Source: Sweltsa coloradensis (taxonomy: Eukaryota > Arthropoda > Insecta > Plecoptera > Chloroperlidae). Taken from it: a DNA stretch of 64,000 bases. Positions 1 to 11,549 of this stretch are shown piece after piece; the first letter of the stretch is position 1; the number at the start of each line of letters is the position of its first letter. Both the position numbers and the translations under genes were made by a program. Where the stretch lies: positions 372,001 through 436,000 of the forward strand of contig JAMZAV010000305.1 in the NCBI GenBank assembly GCA_024449915.1. Reading direction: 5' to 3'. Below the pieces are notes generated by a model, which did no database searches, was not told the origin of the DNA, and saw only the letters and a program-made list of their open reading frames with translations.

Positions 1-113
1 CTGATTTTCAAAATTTTCGCCTGCGGCACTATTGTTGGGGGGTGCCCAACGAAAGTGCAAGTTGTAATTTTTGCCCCTCCCTGCCAAAATTCCTGCGGGC
101 GCCTATGCCACTG
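1..113. mobile_element. Partial hAT-like MITE end, cut by the window edge
   Basis: The segment ends in GCGCCTATGCCACTG, the inverse of a CAGTGGCRTAGGCGC-type terminus that I associate with non-autonomous hAT elements. The motif TTTTCAAAATTTTCGCCTGC at its start recurs at 381, so at least two related copies lie close together. The other terminus would be before base 1, so no target duplication can be tested. Family assignment is inference. Confidence 0.4.
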
Positions 114-964
114 GGTGGTGCAGCAGGCACGTAGGAATGAGAGAATTCCCCACCCCCACTTCAGAAGAGTATAATGACCAACAATTTCCTATTATTGTTA
201 GACGTGATCGCGAACGTAATGATATGCATATTCAATAGTTGCAACATGGTCTATCTTGTCACTTCTCCAATTCTTTTTTTTACAGTTTTATAGTTTTTAC
301 TGTACAAAAAAGACATTAATTTGGTATTGCATTCAACCCCCTTATATTTCTTAGAACGCACCAAAACCACTCTAAAATAATGATTTTCAAAATTTTCGCC
401 TGCGGCGCTGTAGTTGGGGGAGCCCCCCCAAACCCCCCGTGCTTGTTCCCCCTACCACCTGGGGTGGGGTGGTGGGTGGTACGAAAAATATCTGGCACCA
501 GTCATATTGGAACCTTCAAACCGCCAATGGCGGGATTCGAAGTCCAAGTCAGCCTGTTGAATGTGGAGGCTCTAGCTAGTCCGTATAGTGGTCAGAAATA
601 GCGTTAATCCACATGCTTTGTGCTTGCTTACTCCAGCTAGATTTAATTATAAGACAAGCCAATTACTAATGGGCCGAGGTAGATATGGTGAGATGAGATG
701 TGTATAATACAAAAGTGGGAAAGAGAGAGAGAGAGAGAGAGATACACATCTTCATAAGTGTAGGGTAAATGATCTCGACTTAAGATATACGTATAATTAA
801 AATTAAAAATGTTGTATTTCAGGTTTTGATCCAATTTTGGGTGATAAAAAATACCTCCACTAGATGTTACAGATGTTTCTCACAAGATAGAGAATACATG
901 GAAACAGTTTCGAGAAGTGTTTCTGAGCCGATGTGAATAAAATACTAATATTATACTGTATGTG
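114..964. other. Non-coding stretch with a second MITE-like fragment
   Basis: No exon-like reading frame is visible. Bases 378-480 repeat the internal motif of the element at the window start and run into G- and C-rich simple sequence. A GA dinucleotide run lies at 721-742. The remainder is AT-rich and unremarkable. Confidence 0.5.
721..742. repeat. (GA)n microsatellite
   Basis: An uninterrupted GA run of about eleven units, read directly from the sequence. Confidence 0.9.
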
Positions 965-1335
965 TGAACGTCGTGTCAGTTGGCTGTCAGTACAAGCTGT
1001 CTGGAACATAAGGAGTGCAATATTAGTTCTGTATGTATGCCCATGTCTTGTCATTCGGCTGTCACTACAAACTGTCTATAGAACAGAAGGAATGAACTAC
1101 TAGATCATTTATATGTCGTGTCATTTGGATGTCTAGAACAGAGGGAGTGAACTACTAGAGAATTTATATGTCGTGTCATTTGGATGTCTAGAACAGAGGG
1201 AGTGAACTACTAGAGCATTTATATGTCGTGTCATTTGGATGTCTAGAACAGAGGGAGTGAACTACTAGAGCATTTATATGTCGTGTCATTTGGATGACAG
1301 TACAAGCTGTCTAGAACATAGGGAGTGCACTGTTG
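965..1335. repeat. Minisatellite, 55-bp unit
   Basis: The phrase TGAACTACTAGA recurs at 1093, 1148, 1203 and 1258, an exact 55-bp spacing. The shared unit also contains ATTTATATGTCGTGTCATTT and GTCTAGAACAGAGGGAG. The two central units are almost identical. More diverged, longer partial units (with GTACAAGCTGTCTRGAACAT) flank them at about 970-1080 and 1290-1335. No coding potential. Confidence 0.9.
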
Positions 1336-2149
1336 AGCATTGCGTCATTTCTATCCCACGATTATTTCTATATCAACATGTGGCTCTATGTATGTACATT
1401 TGTTTGTACATTCAGTTAGCTAGACGGGATTGCGTAAGATGCTAGCAAGGCAGTGTTAACTTGTTTTGTATACAAGAAACAGCTTAGCATTCAATGCACT
1501 GAAAGTGAGGGTTAGTGACCACGAGACATGTGGATTGTTTCTCCCATACAAAACTTAATTGTTATACAGTAACTTAAGAACCACGTGTTTTACTTTTTCT
1601 TAAAAACCTGCCCAGGGTGCAAGGCATGCCCCTCTTCAGATGTCTTTTACTCGATATATTGGATTTAGGACAATATTTGAAGGGATGCCCAAGGGCTGTT
1701 GAAGAGGAGTCAATCCCTGACTGAGGAAAACCTCAGAAACATCCTCAGATGATACAAGCATTCCATTTTTGAATGCCAACAAAGGGGGATAATTAAAATG
1801 CCTACAAGAAACGCAAACATAATCAGTATTTTTTATTTTATTTTTAGAGAAAAGCGTAATTAAATTTCATATTCCCGTAGGTTATCTAATCTTTATGCTA
1901 AAAAACTGCCTCTTTTATTTTGTCGGGTTGTCACTTATAGAGAACTTAGGTAAGTGGGGGTCTGGGTGGAATATCTGAGGGCTAATTTACAGGACTCTAA
2001 TCCAGTATTTGACTGAAAAACATATTTTAAACATGTATTTGATTAGAATCTCGCTTGCAACGCATTAAGTACCTCTATCGTGAGAAAATGGCCTTCCGTG
2101 TATCTCGCTGCTTATGACCTATACGTCTTCACATTTGGTTGAGAAGTTT
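1336..2149. other. Intergenic or intronic sequence with a SINE-A body fragment
   Basis: No exon candidate was found. About 1608-1760 matches the body of the SINE-A family seen more completely at 26095-26350 and 57610-57800 (landmarks: CCTGCCCAGGGTGCA, GAAGGGATGCCC, GAGGAAAACCTC), in minus orientation and without its tRNA-like head. It probably lies in the intron upstream of the first visible exon of the chondroitin synthase gene. Confidence 0.5.
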
Positions 2150-2432
2150 CATTCGCAACTAGTTCTAAGGCTAAGGTCTAAGTCGAATGGTGTTAACTCG
2201 TAAGAAATGTGAGCCCTTCTCTCTCTTTTCTCACTCTCTCACACACACACAGCTAACTGTTCTGATTGGCTTGTCGTAATCCTCGTCGTAAGAATTGGAT
2301 TCTGGGCAATTCGTTACGACATACACCTTACGCCTTAGGACGTGTTGTGAACGTTCTAATTGAAACACATACTCAGCAATACAAAATATTACGCCTTAGC
2401 CTTACGCCTTAGAACTAGTTGGGAATGATGCT
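2150..2432. mobile_element. MITE-like element with imperfect inverted ends
   Basis: The left end (TTCATTCGCAACTAGTTCTA followed by AGGCTAAGG) pairs with the right end (CCTTAGCC...CCTTAGAACTAGTTGGGAATGA). The interior is AT-rich with a CA/CT microsatellite. The right flank continues directly into SINE-A sequence, so this may be an insertion into a SINE. No clear target duplication was recognised and the family is unassigned. Confidence 0.5.
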
Positions 2433-2560
2433 TCGAGAAAAACCTTCAGTCAGGATCGCCAGTGGCGGGATTCAAACCTTTATGACCTCCCGAATCAGAG
2501 TCTCGCGCATTAGGGCTACGCTTGAGCTACATCTGACGGTGACATAATACGAGTTCCTCA
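2433..2560 (-). mobile_element. SINE-A copy, tRNA-derived head
   Basis: On the minus strand there is an A-box-like TAGCTCAAGCG and a B-box GGTTTGAATCC in tRNA-like order, followed by GGCGATCCTGACTGAAGG, the start of the SINE-A body. Box order and spacing support an RNA polymerase III tRNA-derived SINE. The body is cut short by the neighbouring MITE-like element. Confidence 0.7.
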
Positions 2561-2833
2561 AAACGATAATATGTGACATAATAGTCGCTTAGGTTTATAT
2601 GTACTTCAAATAATCAATTGTTATCATTGCTAGTGTTAGTGTATGTAGTAAGTACCAACGTAATTTGGCCATCTGTTAATAAAGTTTAATGTATACAATA
2701 ATATTGTGCCTCTTGAGTGGATTATAATGTTGCAAGAAGATACAGTTGCGGATACACAATAAAATATATTTGTTTTTCGTTGAAAGCTGATGGCATATCC
2801 AAATAACAAATGAAAATGCATTGTTCTGTTTAG

Positions 2834-2974
2834 ATGCAGTCCATTCTGTACCACAACTCCAGTGGGTCAGAAGCCTTCACCGGCAACCTCAAGCTGAAGG
2901 AGGTTCATCGAGCCATCTCTCTCCACCCCGTCAAACAACACCAGCACATGTACCGCATTCACAACTACATGAAG
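2834..2974 (+). CDS. CHSY1: Chondroitin sulfate synthase, internal exon (first visible)
   Basis: This exon encodes 47 residues beginning MQSILYHNSS and ending YRIHNYMK. It aligns without gaps, by memory of human CHSY1, with the segment around MQQLFYEN...YRLHSYM, between the N-terminal glucuronyltransferase and C-terminal GalNAc-transferase domains. The acceptor is TTCTGTTTAG; the ATG at the exon start is an internal Met codon, not the initiator. Phase is 0 at both ends. The donor is AAG|GCAAGC, a GC donor: only this boundary joins the next exon (ALKIQELQ) with no gap against the human protein. Exons for the preceding ~300 residues were not found in bases 1-2833 and must lie upstream of the window. 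Confidence 0.93.
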
Positions 2975-2980
2975 GCAAGC
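2972..2980 (+). other. Non-canonical GC splice donor (GC-AG intron)
   Basis: AAG|GCAAGC matches the U1-complementary consensus at every position except the GC dinucleotide and the last base, as expected of a functional GC donor. The alternative GT donor CTC|GTATGA at 3011 also keeps frame, but it is a weak match and would insert 12 residues (ASSMPQYLHCIL) that have no counterpart in the family as I recall it. Confidence 0.75.
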
Positions 2981-4335
2981 AGCATGCCACAATATTTACA
3001 TTGCATTCTCGTATGAGTAGAATTGTTCTATTTGTGAGCAGAGTACACATTAGAAATTGTTGTGCGTGTGTGGAAGACACCAAATAATTGCTCAGAGCAA
3101 ATTTACATCTTATACAGCTTAAATTTTAAGGTAAATACTGGAAGCAAGAAAAATAAATATACTGCACGTTGACACTTGACAGTATTCCAAAACACAAATG
3201 ATTAATTTGGAAGTCAAATGTTGACCTATGATAATATTATACCAACATAATTTATTTTGTTGGTTTGAAATATCAATATTTATATACTTTTGCCCCCGTG
3301 GCACAAACATTTCGCGAGTATTCATTAGGAAAAGTATAAGATATTATATACTACAGTAGGCTGTAAAAATTATATCACCCCTAAGAAATAGGCACATGGA
3401 CAACATGCCCCATTTCAGGTGAAGACAATTGGGAGGTAATGTATAGGGGTTACTTTATAGGACCCAATCCTAGCAATAATGTACCGGGCGAAATGTACTG
3501 GGTCCGAATATGTACCGATAAATTAGTCTAAACGTTTCAATTACGCTATTTTTACTTGGGAGGTCTTTAGATTAATAATGGCCACTCACATCATGACCGG
3601 AGACTTATTTAAAATACTAGCAAGGTTCCTACTGAAACACATTTTTTCCTGAGTGTGTAAATACACGCTAGACATGAAGGTAAATAATATATTTGTTCAA
3701 GTAGCTACAGTAGCGATGTTCATTTCGAGGAATTGGCTGGGTCTAGTTCCTATGCAGATGGCTTCTTAAAGATAGATAAGAGTGCCCTCACCTTGAAGCA
3801 ACTGCATTTTTTCATGACTGATCCCAAGTTTATTCATAACTGGTTGGGAGTGCCCGCGAGATAACATTATGCGTTTCAGCGGTATTGCAAAACTGGTGCA
3901 CAAGTCCAGTCGAGTCTTGCGAATGTATCTTCGAATCTAGTGGAAAAGCTCTTGACCTTTGTAGATTTTTTTCCCAAACAATACTGACAACATAAACATG
4001 GTTAGTCATCAGACGAGAGACAAGTAAAAGTTATTCCCTGTCAGGTTTCAGTTGGAATTTCAATTTAAAAAAATACGGACTTTTTCAGCGTTTTCAATAT
4101 TCAGCGTCTGGGTAATAACATTGAGTTCACACTTTTGGTAAAATTTTCCCTGGGCAAGTTTGACGCGTATTTTTAAAAAAATAAGTGAGCATTTCGAAAA
4201 ATAAATAAGGACTCATCTCGTATCTTTGAGTTCAGCAATCAGCATGTTGGTATATTTAAAATTTCTCTGAGTCTACTACTTAAGGTATGAAATTACAATT
4301 GGATTGAAATATAAATGAGTGCATCTTTTCTGTAG
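2975..4335 (+). other. CHSY intron 1
   Basis: A 1,361-bp intron between in-frame phase-0 exons. About 3400-3480 resembles a decayed SINE-A body (ATGCCCC...TTCAGGTG, GGACCCAATCC). The rest is AT-rich with no recognised feature. The acceptor is CTTTTCTGTAG at 4325-4335. Confidence 0.7.
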
Positions 4336-4516
4336 GCCCTGAAAATCCAAGAGCTTCAACATATCTCGGTAGCGCTTCATCGAGATGTCGCCTCGATGAT
4401 GTTGATGTTGGGGCGAACACCAGATGACGCAAAGAATGTCCTGCTCACCAAACAAGTGCCCCTATTCCCCGACAGACAGGGGAGCCGCCAGTATCTGGGG
4501 GACACTGCCAAGCTAG
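4336..4516 (+). CDS. CHSY1: Chondroitin sulfate synthase, internal exon
   Basis: This exon encodes ALKIQELQHISVALHRDVAS followed by MMLMLGRTPDD and ending at KLG. Together with the previous exon the junction reads HNYMK-ALKIQELQ, matching the human HSYMLSRKISELRHRTIQLHR stretch column for column. It starts in phase 0 and ends in phase 1 (CTA G|GTGAGT), a strong canonical donor. It belongs to the inter-domain region, which is probably helical; no catalytic residues lie here. The C-terminal half (NVLLTKQVPLFPDRQGSRQY) is less conserved against my memory of the vertebrate protein. Confidence 0.92.
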
Positions 4517-5815
4517 GTGAGTGATCTTAAGGTAGTTGGTTTACCAGCCATCCCCCAAAACTCAGTGCCTAACATGGCAACCACAAGGTACTAATCAAAA
4601 GCTTTGAAATCCTAGTTTATCTTATACTATTTTCTACAAATAATTTGTGCATTTCTTGACTGGAAGAACGACCGCGCTCGTCCTATAAATTTTTGGGGTG
4701 GGGCGGTCACAGCTGTATTCATGTCAGACATTCACATGATTGCTTTCTTTAGTATTTTTAACTCAAATTAATCAATTGACTGACTGACAAATGACTTGTC
4801 ATTTCACAAAATAGTCAGATTCATTTTATTTTTTAAAATTGTGGTGCAATATTTAGGAACATGTGGAGTAGGATATACTGTATAAAGGGACACTCACTTA
4901 TTTTAGGAATCAGGGAAGCGGAGATTGTGTGAAGGAATCTGTATTGTCATCGATTTATGGTAGTCTTTTTATAGCGTTAGATGAACTTCAGAGAAGATTG
5001 GTTTAACACAGCTAATAATGAAGACTTTAAAATGTCTTAAAAATAGCTCTCCCCTCTTTAGCTTCTGAAGATTCTGAAAACTGTGTGTAAATACGTTAAA
5101 AAGGGTCGGTATATCTTGATGCTGAATCTAAAAATAAAATACTTTAAAACTCAGCACCCTTCTTTCAGTTTGTGTAGAATCTCTAGGAATTGCGTCCACT
5201 CACGCACAAATGCGACTGGGGGGATTGAGTCATATAAAAAAAATAACTCTAGGAAATTCCTCCCAACCTATAACAAGTCAACAATCACCTAAAGAAAAAC
5301 GCGTTGTCCTGGGCAAAAATATCGATACGACATCGTAATATGGGAATATTTTTGGATATTATATAATATATAATCCATATCGAAATTTCAACGAATTCAC
5401 AACGATGAGAATTTAAAAAAAATTATGTGCAAGATCCATTTGCTGATAATACCCAAGAAAATGGATTTATTTTTCTTCAAATTTCGGTTCGCTTGCTTAT
5501 GGTGGAGGTGTCGGGTAGCGTAGCCTATAGTAAATTCGTCCCGACCTTTACAAATGGTGGAGGTGCCGGGTAGTTCAACGCGAGTGTGAGAACATAAACA
5601 GTTATTCATTTATGGCAATATCATATCAACCCTTTTAGCTACACTTTATTAATAGTACCTACTACTCGGATACAACATTTTTTAAACTTCATTTTTTTGC
5701 ACAAATCAATTGATATTGAAATTTTCGTGTGATATATCGATAATATAATGATGTCGTAGCGGCGTAGACCATAAGAACATTTAGTTCTGATCGTGTTATC
5801 AATGTTATGTTCCAG
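4517..5815 (+). other. CHSY intron 2
   Basis: A 1,299-bp intron. Two short direct copies of GGTGGAGGTGYCGGGTAG lie near 5502 and 5554. A TATCGAT...GACATC motif near 5323 is roughly inverted near 5733, so an old inverted-repeat element of about 0.4 kb is possible. No coding sequence was seen. It ends with ATGTTCCAG. Confidence 0.6.
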
Positions 5816-5973
5816 GATTACAGCCAGGACTGAACAAGTTTCGCCCGAACTCTGTGGATGAGGTTATCCCGTGGGACTTCATCCAGCGCACCCTTTACTC
5901 GGCAGACCACACTAACCCACGCAGGCGCATTGAGTCGCCGCTGAGGGAGGGGCTGGACGATGTCGTACGCGAG
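5816..5973 (+). CDS. CHSY1: Chondroitin sulfate synthase, internal exon
   Basis: This exon encodes (G)LQPGLNKFRPNSVDEVIPWD followed by FIQRTLYSADHTNPRRRIES and PLREGLDDVVRE. It corresponds to the human LGIPPSFMRFQPRQREEILEWEFLTGKYLYS...PRRGMDSAQREALDDIVMQ region. The WDFI and PRRRI...REGLDDVV patterns are well conserved. It enters in phase 1 (completing a split GGA codon) and leaves in phase 0 at GAG|GTGAGG. It forms the lead-in to the C-terminal catalytic domain. Confidence 0.94.
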
Positions 5974-6228
5974 GTGAGGGCTGATCGGGAGTGCACCAGG
6001 GCACGTTGCTGGGTCCATTGTTGTCCACAGGGCGCGGTGCTGAGTCCTTGGTTATTTCTGATTTATATTAATTATGTAGATGTTGAACTTAAAGCTAATT
6101 TTATATTATTCAGATATTTTAGTTATCTAAAAGGGGGCATGGATGATTTTGAGATCCTGGTGGAAAATAAATTATTAGGATTCTTGTCTAGAAAAACCCA
6201 AGATGTGACTGATTGAATGTTGATAAGA

Positions 6229-6976
6229 CTAGGAAAACGCTAAAGTCCCGCCGCGTTGATGGATGAGCTTTTTTAAAGTTTTTAGTTTGCGTGGGATATC
6301 TTTACTTTTGCAAGTGCTTTGTTTTTCTGCCGACGCATTGTAGGTGATTGTTGTCAAGTTTCTATTGTTTCTTGTTAATTTGTTATTATTTAACGTAAAA
6401 ATCTTACATTAAAAGCTATATTTCTATGGATTCTGGCTAACTTTTTCAACATTTTCTTTCAAAAGGTACTACATCCATGTATAATATGAACGTTGTAGCC
6501 CCACCCGTTTGGTCAGAATTGGCCCAAATGGCACGAAAATATCGCACAAAAAGTCAAAAAACGTATATTAAAAGCTTTATTTCTCTCGATTCTGGCTAAC
6601 TTTTTCAACTTTTTCTTTCAGAAAGCAATACATCACCATTACCTTAATGTCCATGTGAAATATGAACGTTGTATGTATCCCCACCCGTACGGTCAGAATT
6701 GGGCCAAATGGCACGAAAATATCGCACTAAAAATCGAAAAAAATCGTAAAAGTACGATATTCATGAGAAATATTTCTTCGATTGTACCCAAAAACGTGGC
6801 AAGTCTAAGTTCAGAGAAAACGAAGGTCGTGTCAAATTTTCATCAAGATCGCATATGCCGTTTGCCCGGTAGAGAGCGAACAAACAGACGGAAAAAAAAC
6901 AAAAAAAACAAAAAAACAACCGAGCTAAATTTTTTGGGGGGTCGGTGAAATTGAAGTCTTCGCTTCGCTCATCCAA
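6229..6976 (-). mobile_element. H2 Helitron-like (HINE-type) element
   Basis: Read on the minus strand it starts TTGGATGAGCGAAGCGAAG, then CTTCAATTTCAC, and ends with CATCAACGCGGCGGGAC, TTTAGCGTTTTCCTAG. AACGC and GCGTT near the end can form a short terminal hairpin. It shares the inner block AACGTGGCAAGTCTAAGTTC with other H2 copies and contains a roughly 140-180-bp internal direct repeat around ACGTTGTAGCCCCACCCGT. No open reading frame is shared with the other copies, so it is non-autonomous. It lies about 255 bp into CHSY intron 3. Confidence 0.7.
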
Positions 6977-7620
6977 CAACCAATGAATTTGCTTTGGGAA
7001 AGATGTTGTAGATGGAGTGAGCAAATGCATTATTGGGGTGGTTCTTGAGCAGGGTTTTAAAATGGTAGAACAATTACCATGCCAACACAAACAACCCTTA
7101 CTTCAAGCAGAACATATTGTATGAAAATAAAGCTAAAAGAGTCATTTTCTTACACGCTCGTTACAAATATTTCAACTTTTTTCACGTTATTACACCCTTG
7201 CATACAAAACCAGTTCTCAACTTGGTAGGGTGACTTAGTTTTGCTCGCTGAATATCTATCTACAATATTCTCAAGGCCTGACTAAGTGTACTTTTGTATT
7301 CGAGTGCAATGATGCAGTGCTCGCCACGAGACTGACGTCTTCCTGCAAGAAGCGTGAGATGCTGGGCTATACCTTGGATTCGGAAGGCTCTAACCACGAT
7401 CCCGAGCCAAGTGTGTGTGTGTCCAAGTTTACTGAAGAAAAGAGACTATTACTGCACTAGGACATATTATTAATGCGATGTTTCTAGCTGATACCACGAT
7501 GATTGGTGATGAATATTCGATACGTAATTCGTAATTCGATATAGTTATAGTTGAGAGGAATAAGTAACGAGTTTAGTCCACTCTTCGTTCGACTTTTAGA
7601 TTCTCAAACTGCTATTCACA

Positions 7621-7929
7621 CGGAGATGGGAATCTTGGCCCGGACGGCCCCAAAGCCCGGCCGGGTCGGGCAAGTTCTGGCTTTCGGGGCGCTTCGGGCT
7701 TTCGGGCCAGTTATAACGGTACACTAGTAGAACTAAGAAATACCGTCATAATATACAATCTGTTGTGTTGTCTAACGCGACGCCGGTATGAGCCTCTGCC
7801 GAGTCTAAAAATCCTCATGATTTTTTAAAGTCTACGAAAGAACCAGGCTTGTGGGCTGACTTTCGGGCCCAGGCCCAGGATCATCATCTTTCGGGCCGGG
7901 CCGCCGTTTTTACAAAAATTCTCATCTGT
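7621..7929. mobile_element. Putative hAT MITE rich in GGGCCGG motifs
   Basis: The ends are partly inverted: left CGGAGATGGGAAT, right ATTCTCATCTGT. The flanks TATTCACA (left) and AATTCACA (right) could be an imperfect 8-bp target duplication. The interior carries CCCGGCC and TTTCGGGC motifs in both halves. Family assignment is inference. Confidence 0.4.
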
Positions 7930-8662
7930 AATTCACAAGTATCTCTGCAGTCCCATCCGTCAACCCCATTACACGACTCTCTAGTAGAAATGAACCACAC
8001 TCATCTCCCATAGCGATCGCTTCAGATTCTTCTCGATAAATAAGAGCTCTTTTCAATTTCATTTAATAACAGTGGGTTGGATGGAGGCCGCCGGCGATGT
8101 TTTACTTATCACCTTCTCTCAGCTTGGCTTAGCGTGACGACCGCAACACCCCCTAATTATAACTCGAGGCAGTTTGAGTTTACCACCTCAACTCTTCCCG
8201 GCACCGTGGTTCTTAGATTACTTGCGTTGCTGCAACAACGTGATCCATTTCCGAGTAGTGTGGAAAACACGAACATGGGCCGAAGATATGGCACGAGAGA
8301 TGCATTTGTGGAAGATTAGAGTATACGTTTCTATGTATACACTTAGCTGTGTCTTCTTAGGAGCCGGCGCATCGGGGTCAACACCTATACGTCCCGATTA
8401 ATAAAATGAAGACAGTACATAATATTATTATCCCGCACAGAAAATTAGTTTTGTAACTGAACGAGTACACAGTAAGTATAGATTTGCTTTTGCATATTAT
8501 TTAAAAAGAAAAGATAGAGCAAAATTAATTACTGCCATTAGATGCTTTCAGCGAATAACCTTTCAGCATTTTCGTTGATGTATAAGGAAGGGAGTAGAAT
8601 TTCCTGGGTGACGACCCGTGAATTTATTTATTTCTGCCATCTACCATATAAATATGTGCGGT

Positions 8663-9050
8663 CAGGGGCATAGCGAGGGGGGGGGAATCAGGGTGTCCGA
8701 TCAGTCCGAAATCAGAAGAAGAGTTATAATACTTAATTAAATAGCACTATGTACTATGTGGCATACAGGTCATACATATGGCAAGATTTTGTAAAATTGG
8801 CAGTATGTGGATCTTCACAATTTTATAAATTATCGGCAAAAGCTCTCTAAAAACTAGTAAAATTTCACTATTTGCAATGTTAAAAACCAAAATTTTACCC
8901 GCACTAGCTGGGGGGCATACCCCAGACCCCCCCATTGGACCAGGATGCGTGCTTTTCTCCCGAAATGATAGTTTCGTGGGCAGTATTACAACATCAAAAT
9001 TCATTCCTCCCCCCCCCCCCCCCCGAATCAAAATCCTGGCTACGCCCCTG
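8663..9050. mobile_element. hAT-like MITE with 8-bp target duplication
   Basis: The termini are CAGGGGCATAGCGAGG on the left and CCTGGCTACGCCCCTG on the right, which are inverted copies. The flanking 8-mers are TGTGCGGT (8655-8662) and TGTACGGT (9051-9058), one mismatch. Runs of G and C just inside the ends and the CAGGGG start are typical of small hAT derivatives. 388 bp, no transposase. Confidence 0.75.
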
Positions 9051-10189
9051 TGTACGGTAATAGAAAATAAATAGTAGATATTTCTGGGAAGGGCGAGAAC
9101 TGAACTAAACAAATAACTTACAGGTCGAAGGTTGACTAAAAACTACAAATATGAATGAAAAATGGGAACTTTGTCAGAGTATAGCATTCCCTCGTTCACA
9201 AAAAAGCGATCCAAGTCTATGACAAATCTTCCTAGTTTTTTTCGCTTACACGAAATTGCCATTAATAAACCCGCAACTTGTGTGCTACAGTAGCGTCAGA
9301 AAGGTCATCAAACCCAGTAAGAACCAGTGTGCTACGAACAGCTGATGGGAAATGTCTCTCACTTAAGCTGTATCACTAAAACACTCAGCCAAAGTATTAT
9401 TATCGCCTCACAAATTGCTCGGTTTCTGTCAACTGACGCCACAAACAACAAAACCATAAAAGCTAAAGGTACGTGCGGATCGGGATATAGATATTGGCGA
9501 CTGTAAATTGATTTGAGAGCATTCTTCTTTCTTCATCATCACGGTTCTTCCAGTCATTAAAAAATGGAACTACTATCCCGCTGATGGCGATGTTTAGGAG
9601 GCGGGGCTTATCCACTTATTAGTGCTCATTATTGTACTGTAATTATTATAAAGCCCCAGTGAGTGCGACGTATTCAAGCCAAGTGAATAGAACGTACACG
9701 AGTGAACGATGACTGGCGAATTAAAATCATTATTAGACTATAAAAACTATCGATTCAGAATATAAAGAGCAGACCCAACCGCGACCTTGTTTTTAGATGG
9801 TTATTTTCTATTCTCGTGCATGGGCTCCATATTAGGGCGCTGGGTCTTCGTAACATCAACATCACGCAATCATAAGAATAAGATGCATATAACCAGGGTA
9901 GCTTAGGACGGTTGCGACCGACTCAACCTGTGCATAATGATTGATTGTGGTATAGGAATGCCTAGACAAGTGCTTTAGTTTTACGACTAGCCTCGGGGTT
10001 AGGGTAGGGTTCGAACAACGGGAAGCAAAAAATAAAAATGTTGAATAATGAACAACAATTATTTAGGACTATAAAACACCTTGTAGTTTGAATTACATTT
10101 TTAGTTGTGGGGCGAATTATATGAAACAATAAGTTTATATTACCTTCACATCAAATGTTAATAGTCTCGATAAGCATAGTTGCCAAAAT
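9051..10189 (+). other. Unremarkable intron sequence
   Basis: Part of CHSY intron 3. I see no repeat family, open frame or structural motif that I can support here. Confidence 0.5.
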
Positions 10190-10390
10190 CAGTTGCAACT
10201 GATTCCCGATAGAGGTAGCTTATGAGGTACGCGAGATACTCTTTGGAACTCAGGAGGTCACCTGTTCGATACCCGCCACCGGCAATCCTGATTGAGGTTG
10301 TGCCAAAGGTTTTCTACAGTCAAATTGCAATTGCTTAGATTGAGCCTAAGAAGATAGCCCTTGGACATTCCCTTCGAAATACTGTCTCTA
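10190..10390 (+). mobile_element. SINE-A copy, plus orientation
   Basis: An A-box-like TAGCTTATGAG, then TGTTCGATACC as a B box, then the family landmark CGCCACCGGCAATCCTGA and the body motif TTGGACATTCCCTTC. The order is the same as in the minus-strand copies at 26.1-26.35 and 57.6-57.8 kb. Confidence 0.65.
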
Positions 10391-11022
10391 TATTCATAAG
10401 TCATAACATACAGCTTTGTCAAAGAAAAGAGGGCAGGGCAGTTTCTTACGAAAAGTGAATTTCATTTTAAAAGTCCCAAGATGTCTGTGATAACTAACTC
10501 GAGGGTTTTCTAAATGTGTGCTAGTACGGTAGAGCGTAGGGAGGGGGGGGGGGGTCTGCGGGGGAGTAGCTGCCGCCGGAGAAACATTGTTTGTTTTGAG
10601 GGAGAGGGGTAGACAGATACAGATGCTGTGCATCTTGTTGGGTGGGCCGGGCTGGCTCCAGACTAGATGTCTGCACGGGCCCGCGGGCCGGGCTGGATCC
10701 AGACACCGGAAGAAGGTTTCGCCTGGAATGACGACACTCTATAGTCTAGACCAGCAGGGTCACCGGTCTGACCCACACAGGATAACAGAATGCACCATAG
10801 ACGAGATTTCAAGACATGTTTGCAAATATAATTACTTTCGAGAAATCTGTCAGCAGCATAACCCTTTTTCATTTTATTGCTGCATCAGTCAGTAATTAAA
10901 ATCTAAAATCGTCGTTGTGGGGTTTAGCAAGCCGCCTTGACTTTTGAAAATTAAATCTTTATCAGGGGTATCAGGGGGGTTTATCAGGGTGTGTTTCCTT
11001 AGGGCTTAGAACACTTTTTTTT

Positions 11023-11044
11023 GGGGGGGGGGGGGGGGGGGGGG
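11023..11044. repeat. G22 homopolymer run
   Basis: Twenty-two consecutive G after a T run. It is a likely sequencing trouble spot and a potential G-quadruplex former. Confidence 0.9.
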
Positions 11045-11549
11045 CGATCTCTATACTTTCCTCTCGCACCGCCAACAACTAGGCGCGTCGACGATGATCG
11101 AGTGAATCGCGAGCTTATTTGAACGATTTGGCTGTACCTACCGATGCTACCGATGCAAGTAATCTAGAAAGAGTGTGTGAAAATGCAAAACATAAGGTGA
11201 CGACGTGAAAAGACGTCATAGTAAGAAATCACTCGGGTCCTGGAAAATTCTTGTCACTGGCATTCCTGAATCCTGATGTCCGGATCCCTCCATGTTTTTC
11301 TCAACTCTCCAATCTCTAAAATACGTACATACGTAAATACGTGAAAAGAGACATGAGTTTGTCCCTGGCATGTTTCCAACTAAAAACGTAATTTCTAACG
11401 CTACATTCACAGATTGACATTATAAATTATAATATTGATGGATAAGATAACGCACGGATGTCCAAATCACAGATAATATATGACACTATAATTTAGTTAT
11501 ACCTGGCACTGCTTTTAATTTTTAACTGAAGTACAATCGTATTCAATTT

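Noticed and set aside
3011..3012. GT donor at CTC|GTATGA for the first visible exon
   Set aside because: Keeps frame but is a weak splice consensus and inserts 12 residues not expected from the family. Kept only as a possible alternative.
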